A stretch of 64,000 nt of DNA, taken from assembly GCA_002426795.1 (NCBI GenBank), contig DINQ01000021.1, forward strand, positions 62,339-126,338, read 5' to 3'. The translations under genes were made by a program, and so were the position numbers. Shown one piece after another: positions 53,385-62,060 of the stretch. Origin of the DNA: Bacteroidales bacterium UBA5536. GTDB lineage: Bacteria; Bacteroidota; Bacteroidia; Bacteroidales; F082. Under the pieces are notes generated by a model. It did not search any database, was not told the origin of the DNA, and saw only the letters and a program-made list of their open reading frames with translations. The stretch's first letter is position 1. Each line of letters starts with the position of its first letter.

Positions 53385-54401
53385 ATGAAAAACCTTATTC
53401 CGATTATTCTCATGTGCCTAACACTGTTTGCAACCAAAAGTTATGGACAGCAGGAACAAGCGAACTATAAAATCCTGAATAACTACAGCTTACCCGGCGA
53501 TGGCGGTTGGGATTATCTGGCCCTGGACCAACCAACAGGCCGTTTATTTATTGCGCATGCCAGTGTGACGCAGGTGGTCGACAAAACAAATGGGCAGTTG
53601 CTGGCCGAAATTCCCAATACTCAGGGAGTGCATGGCATTGTTTTTGACCAGGAAAATCAGAAAGCGTTTATCAGCTGCGGCAGGGATACAAGTGTGATGA
53701 TTGTCAATCTAAAGACTTTGCAACTCATTGAAAAGGTTTACGTAACAGGTGAAAAACCGGACGCGATTGTTTATGATGCCTTTAGCAAAAAGGTATTTGT
53801 GTTTAACCATACAGGCCAAAATGCAACTGTAATAGACGCAAAAACCAACCAGATTGTGGCCACCATCAAGCTGGAAGGTGAGCCCGAATTTGCTGTAACC
53901 GACAACAATGGGAAGCTTTATGTAAACATTGAAGACAAATCGCTGCTGAGTTGCATCGATGCCAAAAGTCTGAAAGTAACCAAAAGCTGGTCGCTGGCAC
54001 CGGGCAAGGGACCCACCGGCCTGGCGGCAGATTTCGCAAACGACCGTCTTTTCAGTGCCTGCAGCAACCAGGGCATGGTGGTTTTTGATCTGAAAAACGA
54101 AAAGGTTCAGGGAATTATTCCCATCGGAAAATACACCGATGGCGCTGCCTACGATCAAAAATTACAAAGGGCATACAGTTCCAATGGCGAAGGATCACTC
54201 ACTGTGATTGATTGTTCTGAAGGTACTTACCGCATTCTCGAAACGGTGCAGACCAAACTCGCTGCCCGAACAATCTGCCTCGACCCCGAAACAAGTCATT
54301 TGTTTTTAACGACTGCATCTTTCGACCCTGTGATGCCGGGACAAAAAAGAGCAAAAATAACCCCTGGTTCATTTGTGCTGATAGAGGTTGCTCCCCTGTA
54401 A
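53385..54401 (+). CDS. YncE-family exported beta-propeller
   Basis: 338 residues with a signal peptide (KSYGQQ). YVTN-type blades repeat: RLFIAHASVTQVVD, KAFISCGRDTSVMIVN, KVFVFNHTGQNATVIDAKTN, KLYVNIEDKSLLSCID. A periplasmic seven-bladed propeller, probably for binding rather than catalysis. Ends 17 nt before the serine hydrolase gene. Confidence 0.88.
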   Translation: MKNLIPIILMCLTLFATKSYGQQEQANYKILNNYSLPGDGGWDYLALDQPTGRLFIAHASVTQVVDKTNGQLLAEIPNTQGVHGIVFDQENQKAFISCGRDTSVMIVNLKTLQLIEKVYVTGEKPDAIVYDAFSKKVFVFNHTGQNATVIDAKTNQIVATIKLEGEPEFAVTDNNGKLYVNIEDKSLLSCIDAKSLKVTKSWSLAPGKGPTGLAADFANDRLFSACSNQGMVVFDLKNEKVQGIIPIGKYTDGAAYDQKLQRAYSSNGEGSLTVIDCSEGTYRILETVQTKLAARTICLDPETSHLFLTTASFDPVMPGQKRAKITPGSFVLIEVAPL

Positions 54402-54418
54402 ACCAGTAAAAAAACAAC

Positions 54419-55906
54419 ATGAAAAGTTACTACCTTTCGATTTATAAAGTACAATTGAAGAATTTTTGTCGGCGACAGACCTCGATAAAAGCTGTAGTGC
54501 TGTTATATTTCATGTTGACATCAAAAATACTTTTTTCACAAGCTTCGCCTGCTACATTGTCGGGTTCTGTTGATCAATTGTATGCTGCTTTCGGTCAGGC
54601 TGGCCATCCAGGTTGTGCCATCGCCGTAGTGAAAAGCGATTCAGTCATTTATCAGCATTGTTTTGGGCTGGCCAACATCGAGCAAAACATCCCCATCACC
54701 GATTCAACACTTTTCGGACTGGCTTCTGTCACCAAACAGTTCACGGCCTATGGCGTGGCAAAGCTCCTTGCAGATGGCCGTTTGAAGTTGAGCGATACAT
54801 TGGGAAAACTGCTGCCAAACCAAAACAAGCTGTGGGATTCGGTACAATTACGACATCTGATTCATCACACCAGCGGCATCTGGGACTGGCCCTATCTTTT
54901 TCTTGCATGCGGACACACCTTCAATGATGTAGTGACCCATCAAATGATCATGAAACTGATTGAAAGTCAGACTGCATTTAATTTTCATCGGGGAAGTGGC
55001 TTCGATTATGCTTCTTCAAATTACGTTGTATTGGGTGAGATCATTTCACAAATAACTGACAGCAGCTATTTCGACTGGATGCAGCACAATGTGATGAAAC
55101 CGGCAAAAATGACAAAAGCGGTGTTTCAGGATGACCATACATTGCTGATTGCGAACAGGGTCAATGGTTATTTGCAGGATGGAAATAGTTGGCAGAGAAC
55201 TACCGATAATATTAGCCCGCAGGGAACCGGTTCAGCTTATGCGAGTCTGAATGACATGATTGCCTGGATGAAGTTTTGGCTTTCGGCCTTTGAGCATAAG
55301 GATCCTATTGTAACGGGCATGTTGGATACTGATACGCTCAACAACGGTAAGGCGACACCTTACGCTTTCGGGCTGATGAAGAGGGGCGAAGACTGCTTTT
55401 GGCATGACGGGGTTTTTCAAGGTGTTCGGAATATCACGATCTACTATCCGAGGCAAAATATGGGGGTGGTTTTGTTGAGCAATTCGGGCTCAAATCACAT
55501 CATTCGCTCGGCTTTTATGGTGGGGAAAATGTTTCTGAAAGACTCCATTCCTGTGGAAGAGATGGCCCAATACCAAAAGCTGTTCTCACAGAAAATCCTG
55601 AAAGAGGCAGAGTTACAAACAAACTCCCCAATACTCCATCTTGAGGATTATGAAGGTTTGTTTTTCAATAAAAGCCTACTCATCACTTATCAAATCTACA
55701 GGAAAAACAATGCGCTTTTTATTGAAAACAGCTTGCAAAGCTATTTGCTTCAGCCTGTTGAGCAGATGCCAGACTGCTTTATCACTGATGAAAAGCTTTT
55801 TGGTCAGTTCGTTTTTACAAGAGACCAAAATGGTCAGGTGACAGGATTGGAATTGCTCCAGAAACGAGGTAATAAATTGATATTTAATAAAATAAATCAA
55901 GAATAA
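54419..55906 (+). CDS. Serine hydrolase, beta-lactamase class C-like
   Basis: 495 residues with a hydrophobic start and a processed end near LFSQASP. Active-site SVTK (Ser103, Lys106), second motif YASSNY at 197 in place of the usual YxN, third motif HDG (FWHDGVFQG). A C-terminal beta-rich domain follows from about 385. Envelope esterase or DD-peptidase. Likely cotranscribed with the propeller gene. Confidence 0.9.
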   Translation: MKSYYLSIYKVQLKNFCRRQTSIKAVVLLYFMLTSKILFSQASPATLSGSVDQLYAAFGQAGHPGCAIAVVKSDSVIYQHCFGLANIEQNIPITDSTLFGLASVTKQFTAYGVAKLLADGRLKLSDTLGKLLPNQNKLWDSVQLRHLIHHTSGIWDWPYLFLACGHTFNDVVTHQMIMKLIESQTAFNFHRGSGFDYASSNYVVLGEIISQITDSSYFDWMQHNVMKPAKMTKAVFQDDHTLLIANRVNGYLQDGNSWQRTTDNISPQGTGSAYASLNDMIAWMKFWLSAFEHKDPIVTGMLDTDTLNNGKATPYAFGLMKRGEDCFWHDGVFQGVRNITIYYPRQNMGVVLLSNSGSNHIIRSAFMVGKMFLKDSIPVEEMAQYQKLFSQKILKEAELQTNSPILHLEDYEGLFFNKSLLITYQIYRKNNALFIENSLQSYLLQPVEQMPDCFITDEKLFGQFVFTRDQNGQVTGLELLQKRGNKLIFNKINQE

Positions 55907-56021
55907 AACCAAAACTCAATTTGGGTTCAATTGCCCAGATTTGAAATTCGAAAATGTATAATTTGAAGTTTGATGAACATGATCGTATATTTGAACCATA
56001 GTTGTATTTAGTTTATAAAAC

Positions 56022-56330
56022 ATGAAACTCGCCTTCATCAGTGTGCTCGTATTTTTGATGAACATTCCTTTCGGCTATTGGCGCGCCAACGTCAAGAAAT
56101 TTTCACTGCAATGGGTGTTATCGATCCATTTACCTGTTCCGGTCATCATTTTGCTACGGATATACAGTGGCATCGGTTTTGCCTGGTATACCTACGTTTT
56201 TTTGGTTGCCGCATTCTTTCTCGGGCAAAAACTGGGAGGAGTCATACTTAACCACGCCAAAACAAATCATTTTGAGGTTTCGTCCTGCCTGCTGATGGAC
56301 ATGATTCATGGATGCAGGAAAGTACATTAA
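56022..56330 (+). CDS. Small membrane protein
   Basis: 102 residues, three hydrophobic segments (about 3-20, 30-48, 53-75) with GYWRANVKKFS between the first two. No family recognised. Confidence 0.65.
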   Translation: MKLAFISVLVFLMNIPFGYWRANVKKFSLQWVLSIHLPVPVIILLRIYSGIGFAWYTYVFLVAAFFLGQKLGGVILNHAKTNHFEVSSCLLMDMIHGCRKVH

Positions 56331-56424
56331 TTCCTCCTTTAGAAATCATTTAAGTTTTTTTTATTTTCAGCATATCGAGAATAATCCTGAGGAAAAGCAT
56401 GCATAAAAAATACCGAAGATTCCT

Positions 56425-56432
56425 TATCTTTG
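56425..56432 (+). promoter_or_regulatory. -7 box TATCTTTG upstream of bacterioferritin
   Basis: A perfect TAnnTTTG 54 nt before the start codon; no -33 TTG at standard distance. Confidence 0.35.
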
Positions 56433-56485
56433 GTGAATATTCAATCGTAAATAATTAGCATACAAACCAAAATAATACAGAAACC

Positions 56486-56983
56486 ATGAAAACAAAAAGT
56501 ATCGAATTGCTCAACAAAGCCATCGGAGATGAACTAACAGCCGTGCATCAATACATGTACTTTCATTTCCATTGCGACGACCAGGGTTACGACTTGCTGG
56601 CAAACTTATTCAGACGCACAGCCATTGAAGAGATGATGCACATCGAGCTGCTCGCTGAGCGTATCCTTTTCCTCAAAGGTGAAGTGGAGATGAAAGCTGC
56701 TGACGATGTGAAAAAGGTGCATGAAGTGAAAGAAATGCTCAGGATGGCTGTGGCCATGGAAGAAAGTAGTGCGCGCGATTACAATCTTTGGGCCAATGAG
56801 TGCTCTGCCAATGCAGATTCGGTATCGAAGAAACTATTCGAATCGCTGGTTGAGGACGAAGAAAGGCATGGCGACCAATACGACGTGGAGATGGAAAATA
56901 TGCGCAAGTTTGGCGACAATTACCTTGCCCTGCAATCCATCGAGCGAAGCAAAAACATGGCATCGGGGCGGCCAACTGAATAG
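56486..56983 (+). CDS. bfr: Bacterioferritin
   Basis: 165 residues, normal length. Ferroxidase ligands appear in DELTAVHQYMY (Glu18), IEEMMHIE (Glu/His), AMEESSARDYN and VEDEERHGDQY (Glu, His); the Met of EEMMH is the usual haem ligand. A four-helix ferritin that assembles as a 24-mer, oxidising and storing iron and protecting from peroxide. Followed 51 nt later by a small membrane protein. Confidence 0.95.
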   Translation: MKTKSIELLNKAIGDELTAVHQYMYFHFHCDDQGYDLLANLFRRTAIEEMMHIELLAERILFLKGEVEMKAADDVKKVHEVKEMLRMAVAMEESSARDYNLWANECSANADSVSKKLFESLVEDEERHGDQYDVEMENMRKFGDNYLALQSIERSKNMASGRPTE

Positions 56984-57034
56984 CTTTGTCTCAGTCTAAA
57001 ACAACCAATTGATTATCAACAAAAACCTGAACCT

Positions 57035-57445
57035 ATGAACAACACACTGAGAAACATCCTGGCCGTCGTTGGCGGTCTTATAGTGGGCAGTTTCGTCAAT
57101 ATGGGCATCATCTCGCTTGGCGGACAAATCATTCCACCACCCGAAGGCGCTGACATCACTACCATGGAAGGCCTGAAAGCATCTATGCACCTGATGGAGC
57201 CACAACATTTTCTCATGCCCTTTCTGGCTCACGCACTCGGTACATTGGCTGGTGCAGTAGTAGCTTCGCTGATTGCTCTGAAAAACAAGATGCTACTTGC
57301 GATTGTCATCGGATTTTTCTTTTTGGGCGGTGGCATAGTCAATGTGGTTATGTTGCCTTCTCCTGTTTGGTTTGCCGTTGTCGACCTTGTTTTAGCCTAT
57401 ATTCCAATGGCCTGGCTGGGAGCGAAACTGACGGCCAGAAATTAA
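57035..57445 (+). CDS. Four-helix membrane protein
   Basis: 136 residues with four helices: LAVVGGLIVGSFVNMGII, a loop with PPPEGADITTMEGL, FLAHALGTLAGAVVASLIA, LLAIVIGFFFLGGGIVNVVM and AVVDLVLAYIPMAWLG. A frequent Bacteroidota hypothetical; function unknown. Terminator downstream. Confidence 0.75.
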   Translation: MNNTLRNILAVVGGLIVGSFVNMGIISLGGQIIPPPEGADITTMEGLKASMHLMEPQHFLMPFLAHALGTLAGAVVASLIALKNKMLLAIVIGFFFLGGGIVNVVMLPSPVWFAVVDLVLAYIPMAWLGAKLTARN

Positions 57446-57497
57446 CCCTTCTCTTAGAAAGTCTTTTTTGGAAGCATTTTTTTGAGACTGTGAAACC

Positions 57498-57538
57498 GAA
57501 AATCGTACTTTTGAAAAAAGGTGCGATTTTCTTTTTTT
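57498..57538 (+). terminator. Rho-independent terminator before the amidase gene
   Basis: GAAAATCG (57498-57505) pairs with CGATTTTC (57524-57531) over an 18-nt loop, followed by seven T. Only 20 nt separate it from the amidase ATG, so it could also act as an attenuator. Confidence 0.65.
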
Positions 57539-57558
57539 CAACCATCAATCATCAACCT

Positions 57559-59163
57559 ATGTCAAATACTTTTAGACGCAGCTCACTCAAAACCCTGTTT
57601 ACGGTGATGCTTATCAGTATGTTACTGGCCTGCACAGGGTCACGAAAAGATTCAACTATATTAAGTGAAGAAAGTTTCCCATACGAGGAGTTCACCATCG
57701 AACAACTGCATGATGGATACCTGGAAGGCGCTTTCAGTGTGCGCGACGTGGTGCAGGCTTACCTCGACAGAATTGCTGTCATCGACCAAAAAGGACCTTC
57801 GCTGCACGCCATCATTCAACTCAATCCCGATGCACTGGCTATTGCCGACCAAATGGACGAGCTATTGCTTGAAGGTGGTCCAAAAGGCGCCTTGTTTGGC
57901 GTTCCGGTTGTGTTGAAAGATAACATCGACACCCATGATGGCATGCCCACAACCGCCGGTTCACGGGCACTCAAAGACTCTTACCCACTCAAGGACAGCT
58001 ATGTGGCACAAAAATTACGCGAAGCAGGAGCGATTATCATTGGAAAAGCCAACCTGAGCGAATGGGCCAACTTCAGGGGAGAAATGTCATCATCGGGCTG
58101 GAGTGGGGTAGGTGGACAAACCAAAAACCCCTATGTGCTCGACCGCAATCCCTGTGGATCGAGCTCAGGCTCTGGTGTGGCTGTATCGGCCAACCTCTGT
58201 ATGCTGGCGGTGGGCACCGAAACCAATGGCTCCATCGTTTGCCCGTCGCATATCAATGGCATCGTTGGCATCAAACCGACAGTAGGCCTCATTAGTCGCA
58301 GTGGTGTTATCCCGATTTCCTTTACGCAGGACACACCAGGGCCCATGGCGCGCAATGTAATGGATGCTGCCATCATGCTCGGCGCCATGACAGGCATCGA
58401 CAGCGCCGACACCAAAACGCTTGCCAGTGAAGGGAAGTTCTACGAAGATTACACCCAGTTTCTGCACCGCGACGGACTGAAAGGCAAACGGCTGGGGCTG
58501 TTCAAACCTGCTTTCGGTCAGCATTATAAAGTGGACGAAATCATGCAGAAAACGGTTGATTACCTGCGCGATCAGGGCGCAGAAGTGATAGATGTTGAAC
58601 AGGTGATTACAGCTGAAGTAGAGGCTGCCTCCTTCGAAATCATGTTGTATGAATACAAAGATGGATTGAATAAATACTTCGCTTCTTTGGGAGAGAAGGC
58701 GCCTGTGAAAAATGTGGAAGAACTGATCGCCTTTAACAAAATGGATTCGATTGAGTTGGCCTTTTATAACCAGAAATACCTCGAAATGGCCCTTGAAAAA
58801 GGCGATTTGAACAGTCCTGAATACTTGAAAGCACTCACTGTCGTTGAAAAAGGCAGCCGCGAACAGGGCATCGACCGTGTTATGGACGAACTGCAGCTGG
58901 ATGCCATCATTGCGCCAACGGGAAGTCCGGCCTGGAAGACCGACCACCTCAATGGCGATCATTACCAGCTGGGAACTTCCTCCGAAGCCGCTATCTCAGG
59001 CTATCCGAATATCACTGTTCCAATGGGTTTTATCGATGATTTGCCGGTTGGTATTTCTTTCTATGGCCGTGCCTGGAGTGAACCTAAATTGCTGGAGATT
59101 GCCTACGCTTTTGAACAAACCACCAACCAAAGAAGAGTTCCTCAATTCAAAACGACCGACTGA
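57559..59163 (+). CDS. Amidase-signature hydrolase, lipoprotein
   Basis: ATG 57559 (MSNTFRRSS) gives 534 residues with lipobox LLACTGS; a longer frame from 57367 crosses the terminator and the previous gene and is rejected. Ser-Ser-Lys triad: Lys120 (VVLKDNID), cis-Ser201 in GSSSGSG and nucleophile Ser225 in ETNGSIVCPS, with the usual 24-residue spacing. Hydrolyses amide bonds; as an envelope lipoprotein its substrate may be peptides or amides in the periplasm. Confidence 0.92.
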   Translation: MSNTFRRSSLKTLFTVMLISMLLACTGSRKDSTILSEESFPYEEFTIEQLHDGYLEGAFSVRDVVQAYLDRIAVIDQKGPSLHAIIQLNPDALAIADQMDELLLEGGPKGALFGVPVVLKDNIDTHDGMPTTAGSRALKDSYPLKDSYVAQKLREAGAIIIGKANLSEWANFRGEMSSSGWSGVGGQTKNPYVLDRNPCGSSSGSGVAVSANLCMLAVGTETNGSIVCPSHINGIVGIKPTVGLISRSGVIPISFTQDTPGPMARNVMDAAIMLGAMTGIDSADTKTLASEGKFYEDYTQFLHRDGLKGKRLGLFKPAFGQHYKVDEIMQKTVDYLRDQGAEVIDVEQVITAEVEAASFEIMLYEYKDGLNKYFASLGEKAPVKNVEELIAFNKMDSIELAFYNQKYLEMALEKGDLNSPEYLKALTVVEKGSREQGIDRVMDELQLDAIIAPTGSPAWKTDHLNGDHYQLGTSSEAAISGYPNITVPMGFIDDLPVGISFYGRAWSEPKLLEIAYAFEQTTNQRRVPQFKTTD

Positions 59164-59214
59164 CTGACGAATCAGATCACATATGGTCAGACCAATACAG
59201 ATGAGACAAAATAC

Positions 59215-59814
59215 ATGAGACAGGAAATAAAGATGTTAGCCTTGGGCGACAGCTACACCATTGGTGAGAGCGTGCCTGCAGCTGAAAGCTGGCCCCTGCT
59301 TTTTGCCAAAACGATGAAGGCCAGGGGATACAACTTTTTGCAACCAGTTGTGCTGGCCAAAACCGGTTGGACGACCGGCGAATTGCTAGAAGCCATTAAG
59401 CGAGAAAACCTCACTGAGAAATTTGACCTCGTGAGCCTTTGCATCGGGGTAAATAACCAATATCGCGGCATGGATGTTTCCATCTTTCAAAATGAATTTG
59501 AACAGTTATTGCTAACCGCTAACGATTTTGCCGATGGAAAGAAAGAGCATGTTTTTGTGCTGTCCATTCCCGACTGGGGAGTCTCCCAATTTGGCATTAA
59601 AAAAGGAAAACCAACTGTCAGCCAGGAAATTGACACCTACAACAAAGTGGCAAGTGAGATTTGCCATGAACACAAAATTGATTTTATCAACATCACCGAC
59701 CTTTCGAGAGGAGCCAAAACAGATCGCAGCCTGTTGGCTGAAGACGGCTTGCATTATGCTGCGAAAATGCACCAGATTTGGGTTGACGAAGTGATCAAAC
59801 AAAGAGTAAAATAA
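59215..59814 (+). CDS. SGNH/GDSL hydrolase
   Basis: 199 residues. Block I ALGDSYTIG with nucleophile Ser, block II/III (IGVNNQY), block V DGLHYAAKMHQ with Asp and His. No signal peptide. Short-chain esterase or lipase family. Its stop is 5 nt before kynU, so they share a transcript. Confidence 0.9.
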   Translation: MRQEIKMLALGDSYTIGESVPAAESWPLLFAKTMKARGYNFLQPVVLAKTGWTTGELLEAIKRENLTEKFDLVSLCIGVNNQYRGMDVSIFQNEFEQLLLTANDFADGKKEHVFVLSIPDWGVSQFGIKKGKPTVSQEIDTYNKVASEICHEHKIDFINITDLSRGAKTDRSLLAEDGLHYAAKMHQIWVDEVIKQRVK

Positions 59815-59819
59815 ATACA

Positions 59820-61091
59820 ATGCAACACTATTTCGAGAAAGCAAGAACGCTCGATCAGGCCGACAAGCTGGCCCGATTCAGAAAAGCATTTGCCAACCAG
59901 GCGCATTTGATTTACCTGGATGGCAATTCGCTAGGTCAAATGCCTCTGGCAACCAAAGACTTGATGAATCAGCTGGTGGCCGAACAATGGGGAAAGCGCC
60001 TGATCCGCGGTTGGAATGAACATTGGATGGAATTGCCAGCGCGTCTTGCAGCAAAAATTGCCCAACTTGTAGGGGCGCAGAAAGATGAGATATTTGTGGG
60101 CGACTCCACCTCGTTGAACCTTTATAAACTAGCTTTTGCAGTACTCTCGGCACAAAAGGGAAGAACAAAAATTGTTTCGGATGATCTGAATTTTCCGACT
60201 GATTTGTATGTTTTGCAAGGACTTATCCAACAACAGTTTCAGCAGCATCGGCTGGAGTTGATTCAAAGCCAAGATGGCATTTCGATCGGAGAGGAGCAGA
60301 TTGAACAATTGCTGGATGAAGAAACAGCGCTCCTGACCCTAAGCCATGTAGCCTTTAAAAGTGCGTTTATGCACGACATGAAAAATGTAAATCAAATAGC
60401 GCACGAAAAAGGCGCTCTGGTAATCTGGGATTTGTCGCATGCTGCAGGAGCAGTTGATTTGGCCTTGAATGCCACAAATGCTGATATGGCAGTTGGTTGC
60501 ACCTATAAATACATCAACGGTGGGCCTGGCGCTTCGGCATTTTTGTATGTTCGTAAAGACCTGCAAGCGCGCCTGATCAATCCGGTTGCTTCGTGGTTTG
60601 GACACAACAGGCCTTTCGATTTTGATTTAAGGTTTCAGGAGGCTGACGACATTCGAAAATTTGGTTTGGGTACACCCAATATCCTTTCGATGGCCGCCAT
60701 GGAACCCGGCCTGGATTTGTTGCTCGATGCCGGAATGTCTGCTCTGCGTCAAAAAAGTGAGCAGTTGTCAGCTTTTATGCTCGAAATGGTTCAGAAAGAA
60801 CTGGTTCCGCTTGGTTTTTCAATTGCTTCTCCTATCCAAATTGCGCAACGCGGATCGCATTTGTCCATCCAGTATCCTGAAGCCTACCGCATCAATCGGG
60901 CCATGATTGAACCAAATGACGGCTCAAAAACGATCATCCCCGATTTTCGGCCGCCTGACAATATCAGAATGGGATTTGCGCCTTTGTACAACCGTTTTGA
61001 GGAAATGGCCGAAACCGTGCAGAGGATTAAAACCATCATCCAAACCAACGAATTTGAACGGTTTGGCAAAGAGAAATTAACTGTTACATAA
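59820..61091 (+). CDS. kynU: Kynureninase
   Basis: 423 residues, full length. LIYLDGNSLGQMP, DSTSLNLYKL, WDLSHAAGAVDL, PLP lysine 230 in CTYKYINGGPGA, SWFGHNRPFDFD, LGTPNILSMAAMEP and RMGFAPLYNRFEE are all kynureninase signatures. It cleaves kynurenine or 3-hydroxykynurenine to anthranilate or 3-hydroxyanthranilate plus alanine. No other tryptophan-catabolic gene is in the window; the next gene is a partner of unknown role. Confidence 0.95.
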   Translation: MQHYFEKARTLDQADKLARFRKAFANQAHLIYLDGNSLGQMPLATKDLMNQLVAEQWGKRLIRGWNEHWMELPARLAAKIAQLVGAQKDEIFVGDSTSLNLYKLAFAVLSAQKGRTKIVSDDLNFPTDLYVLQGLIQQQFQQHRLELIQSQDGISIGEEQIEQLLDEETALLTLSHVAFKSAFMHDMKNVNQIAHEKGALVIWDLSHAAGAVDLALNATNADMAVGCTYKYINGGPGASAFLYVRKDLQARLINPVASWFGHNRPFDFDLRFQEADDIRKFGLGTPNILSMAAMEPGLDLLLDAGMSALRQKSEQLSAFMLEMVQKELVPLGFSIASPIQIAQRGSHLSIQYPEAYRINRAMIEPNDGSKTIIPDFRPPDNIRMGFAPLYNRFEEMAETVQRIKTIIQTNEFERFGKEKLTVT

Positions 61092-61108
61092 AAAATTATT
61101 TTTAGCAG

Positions 61109-61633
61109 ATGAACACTATTGGAAGATTGGCAAAATTGGTTGTGATTGCAGGATTATTCCTTGCTTGTCAGCATGCGCAGCAGCCAAATTCTCAAACTGA
61201 AGCAATTGCAATCAATCAATTGCTCGACACATTTCATCAATCTGCGGCGCAGGCAGATGAACAAACCTATTTCGCGTGCTTCGATTCGAATGCGGTTTTC
61301 ATCGGGACCGATGCCGGCGAACGCTGGGACAAAGCCAGTTTCCAGGCATGGGCTAAGCCTTATTTTGAGCGCGGACATGCGTGGAGCTTTACAGCTGTTG
61401 ACCGAAGCATCACCTTCGATGTTTCTGGTCGCATGGCCTGGTTCGACGAACTGCTCGACACACAAATGAAACTCTGTCGTGGTTCGGGTGTGGTCGAAAT
61501 GACTGGGAAAGGCTGGAAAATCAAGCAATATGTGTTGTCGATGACCATTCCGAATGCATTGGTAGACACCGTAGTGCAACTAAAAAGTGCCGAAGAGGAA
61601 ATTTTTCTGAAACAATTAACCAACAAAAAATGA
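61109..61633 (+). CDS. SnoaL-like lipoprotein
   Basis: 174 residues with lipobox LFLACQH. A SnoaL_3/NTF2-type fold: LLDTFHQSAAQADEQTYFACF, NAVFIGTDAGERWDK, WFDELLDTQM, GWKIKQYVLSM. Unknown role. Its stop overlaps the next ATG. Confidence 0.85.
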   Translation: MNTIGRLAKLVVIAGLFLACQHAQQPNSQTEAIAINQLLDTFHQSAAQADEQTYFACFDSNAVFIGTDAGERWDKASFQAWAKPYFERGHAWSFTAVDRSITFDVSGRMAWFDELLDTQMKLCRGSGVVEMTGKGWKIKQYVLSMTIPNALVDTVVQLKSAEEEIFLKQLTNKK

Positions 61634-62028
61634 ATGAGATGAACTTCAAAAACACAATTCTGCCGGTTTTAGCGGCAACGCTCTGGATCAGCTTCTCTGA
61701 ATTCTTTCGGAATGAAGTATTGGCAAAACACTATTGGACAAACCACTACGAAAGCCTTGGCCTTGTTTTTCCGTCTGAACCTGTGAATGGCGCTGTTTGG
61801 GGCTTGTGGTCACTCTTTTTTGCCATGGCCATTTTCATTTTGTCAAAAAAATTCAGCCTTTTGCAAACAACCTTTTTATCATGGTTTGTCGGTTTCGTGT
61901 TGATGTGGGTGGTGGTGTGGAATATGGGCGTCTTTCCGCTCAAACTGCTTTGGATTGCAGTACCACTCAGTCTGCTCGAAGCCTTTGTGGCCAGTCTGAT
62001 TATCCGGCAACTAACTCCTAAATCGTAA
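61630..62028 (+). CDS. Four-helix membrane protein
   Basis: 132 residues; ATG overlaps the upstream stop (ATGA). Helices at about 8-22, 52-72, 80-98 and 102-125. WISFSEFFRNEVL near the N-terminus and VFPSEPVNGAVWGLWSL in the loop are the clearest landmarks. No family recognised. Confidence 0.75.
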   Translation: MNEMNFKNTILPVLAATLWISFSEFFRNEVLAKHYWTNHYESLGLVFPSEPVNGAVWGLWSLFFAMAIFILSKKFSLLQTTFLSWFVGFVLMWVVVWNMGVFPLKLLWIAVPLSLLEAFVASLIIRQLTPKS

Positions 62029-62060
62029 TCAAAAAACTAAACATTTCATTACCAAACAGC

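Noticed and set aside
57367..57558. 64-residue N-terminal extension of the amidase
   Set aside because: Crosses the upstream gene and terminator; the later ATG gives a proper lipoprotein signal.
58165..58962. 265-codon minus-strand open frame
   Set aside because: Antisense to the amidase; no domain and a Phe/His-rich composition.
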